The notes beneath the pieces were generated by a model. That model searched no databases and was not told the origin of the DNA. It was given only the letters and a program-made list of their open reading frames with translations. The position numbers were made by a program, and so were the translations under genes. A stretch of DNA of 6,424 nt from Candidatus Rokuibacteriota bacterium (GTDB lineage Bacteria > Methylomirabilota > Methylomirabilia > Rokubacteriales > JACOUJ01): the NCBI GenBank assembly GCA_016177865.1, contig JACOUJ010000014.1, forward strand, positions 1 through 6,424. The letters are read 5' to 3'. Positions 5,634 to 6,424 of the stretch are shown piece after piece. The first letter of the stretch is position 1. Each line of letters opens with the position of its first letter.

Positions 5634-5640
5634 AAGGAGG
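5634..5640 (+). promoter_or_regulatory. Ribosome binding site of the cupin gene
   Basis: A perfect AAGGAGG 7 nt before the ATG at 5648, in the 23-nt gap after tetR. It fixes the cupin start. Confidence 0.8.
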
Positions 5641-5647
5641 CATTGAC

Positions 5648-6154
5648 ATGCAAACTACAGGACTCACGATAGTGCGGCCAGAAGAGGGGACAAAGGTCAA
5701 TCTTGGAGGGATGGGGGTCCACTTTAAGATATGGGGTTATCACACTGGCGGCCGACTCGCCATCGTCGAGCACCCCATCGAGCCAGGACGACTCGTCCCG
5801 CCTCATGTTCACGCCATGGAGGACGAGCTCTCTTACGTTCTGGAGGGCCGTGTGGGCGTCCGAGTGGGAGATGAGATCGCAGAGGTCGAGCAGGGAGCCT
5901 ATATTTATAAGCCATGCAATGTACCCCACACCTTCTGGAATCCTGGCAAGGAACCCGCTAGGTTGCTGGAAATTATCTGCCCAGCTGGTTTCGAGAATTA
6001 CTTTGCAGAAATCGCTCAACTCTTCGAAAGAGGGGGGAAGCCGGGTGGCCCCGAGCACGAGGCAATCGCAGCCCGGTACCACGAGTCTCACTTCATGGAC
6101 TGGGTGAGCGAGCTCAAGGGGAGGTTTGGACTCAAACTCCTGGGAGAGCCTTAA
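5648..6154 (+). CDS. Single-domain cupin protein
   Basis: 168 residues with one cupin beta-barrel. Motif 1 is GRLVPPHVHAMEDELSYVLEG (47-67), matching G-x5-H-x-H-x4-E-x6-G, with H53, H55 and E60. Motif 2, GAYIYKPCNVPHTFWNPG (83-100), supplies H94. All four usual metal ligands are therefore present, so a metal-binding role (dioxygenase, isomerase or ligand sensor) is possible, though many such cupins have no known reaction. Residues 110-168 form a C-terminal tail (CPAGFENYFAEIAQLFE and onward) of the sort seen in quercetin-dioxygenase-like small cupins. No signal peptide is visible, so it is probably cytoplasmic. It lies 23 nt after tetR on the same strand and is probably co-transcribed from the tetR promoter. 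Its own SD is strong although tetR has none, so the cupin could be made in larger amounts. The substrate is not recognisable. Confidence 0.92.
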   Translation: MQTTGLTIVRPEEGTKVNLGGMGVHFKIWGYHTGGRLAIVEHPIEPGRLVPPHVHAMEDELSYVLEGRVGVRVGDEIAEVEQGAYIYKPCNVPHTFWNPGKEPARLLEIICPAGFENYFAEIAQLFERGGKPGGPEHEAIAARYHESHFMDWVSELKGRFGLKLLGEP

Positions 6155-6333
6155 AACTGAGCCGCTTGATGTCGACACGCTTGCCTGCCACCATGGCCCC
6201 ATGCTAAAAGGGAACACGCATCACTATTACTACGAAGGCCTTTACGAGCTGCGAAGCCGCTGTCTTGGAGAGGGATCGGCGTTGGCAATTGGTCGCGATG
6301 CCGCGCACTAGAAGAAACAAAGGAGGAAAAGAG
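6155..6333. other. Intergenic stretch with no convincing gene
   Basis: 179 nt between the cupin stop and the lipoprotein ATG. One frame on the plus strand stays open to 6311 and reads DTLACHHGPMLKGNTHHYYYEGLYEL, but it would need a TTG start inside the cupin gene and has no ribosome binding site. I found no convincing sigma70 promoter or terminator hairpin with a T-run here. It holds the AAGGAGG of the next gene at its right end. Confidence 0.5.
6320..6326 (+). promoter_or_regulatory. Ribosome binding site of the lipoprotein gene
   Basis: A perfect AAGGAGG 7 nt before the ATG at 6334, the same spacing as for the cupin gene. It is the main reason for accepting this short edge ORF as a real gene start. 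Confidence 0.75.
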
Positions 6334-6424
6334 ATGCCGGGCCACAAAGGGATTGCTCTGTTCGCTCTGCTGTACCTGGTGTTGCTGACTGCTCTTGTTG
6401 GATGCGCTGGGGTCCTCGGGCAAG
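6334..6424 (+). CDS. Lipoprotein, N-terminal fragment (signal peptide with lipobox), cut off by the window edge
   Basis: Only 30 codons are visible. After a short basic start (MPGHKG) comes a hydrophobic core, IALFALLYLVLLTAL (7-21), and then LVGC (21-24), a good lipobox with C24 as the residue to be lipidated after signal peptidase II cleavage. The mature protein would begin CAGVLGQ, with no Asp at +2, which in diderm bacteria would favour sorting to the outer membrane. The ATG is supported by AAGGAGG 7 nt upstream. The family cannot be told from the signal peptide alone; a periplasmic solute-binding protein or an envelope lipoprotein are both possible. It reads in the same direction as tetR and cupin, 179 nt after the latter. 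Confidence 0.75.
   Translation, partial: MPGHKGIALFALLYLVLLTALVGCAGVLGQ

Noticed and set aside
5627..6217. 196-codon minus-strand ORF opposite the cupin gene
   Set aside because: The plus-strand cupin has both cupin motifs, all metal ligands and a perfect SD. The antisense frame has none of these.

Overview
The window looks like chromosomal DNA from a high-GC, probably uncultured bacterium. Coding is dense, genes overlap by 4 nt, and promoters resemble the sigma70 consensus. The gene mix is an aryl/acyl-CoA ligase, a thiolase, a TtuA/TtuB-type sulfur-transfer pair, an archaeal-looking MBL hydrolase, a TetR regulator and a cupin. This would suit soil or subsurface lineages such as Rokubacteria/Methylomirabilota or deltaproteobacteria-like groups. 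That placement is a guess from gene content, not something the sequence proves. I see no tRNA, rRNA, CRISPR array, insertion sequence or phage gene.

Layout: the left three quarters reads leftward (minus strand). From the divergent promoter region at about 4888-5030 the order is: a benzoate-CoA-ligase-like enzyme with a C-terminal DinB-like domain (4887 to 2869), a TtuB/ThiS-like ubiquitin-fold sulfur carrier (2872 to 2672), a TtuA-like tRNA thiolase (2675 to 1740), an MBL-fold hydrolase (1717 to 923), and, behind its own strong promoter, a thiolase that runs off the left edge (806 to 1). The first three genes are joined by two ATGA stop/start overlaps, so they should be translated as one coupled unit. 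The MBL gene follows 22 nt later. The right quarter reads rightward: a TetR-family regulator (5031-5624), a single-domain cupin with an ideal ribosome binding site 23 nt later (5648-6154), about 180 nt without a convincing gene, and the first 30 codons of a lipoprotein (6334 to the window end).

Functionally, the ligase (activation of an aromatic or other acyl acid to its CoA thioester) and the thiolase (thiolytic cleavage of 3-ketoacyl-CoA) suggest acid catabolism, probably controlled by the divergent TetR protein. The sulfur-carrier/TtuA pair is normally a tRNA 2-thiolation module. Its position inside the ligase transcript, between a DinB-fusion ligase and an MBL enzyme with an altered metal-ligand motif, is the most unusual aspect of the window. 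Either tRNA thiolation genes have been captured in a catabolic operon, or the cassette performs a dedicated sulfur-transfer reaction on a small molecule. The sequence cannot decide between these.

Other points of interest are the carrier's Gly-Gly, which is followed by two extra residues; the apparent Asp-to-Cys change in the MBL protein; the operator-like repeats in the divergent promoter region; and the contrast between the divergent pair, which has no Shine-Dalgarno sequence and may be leaderless, and the other genes, which have perfect AAGGAGG sites.
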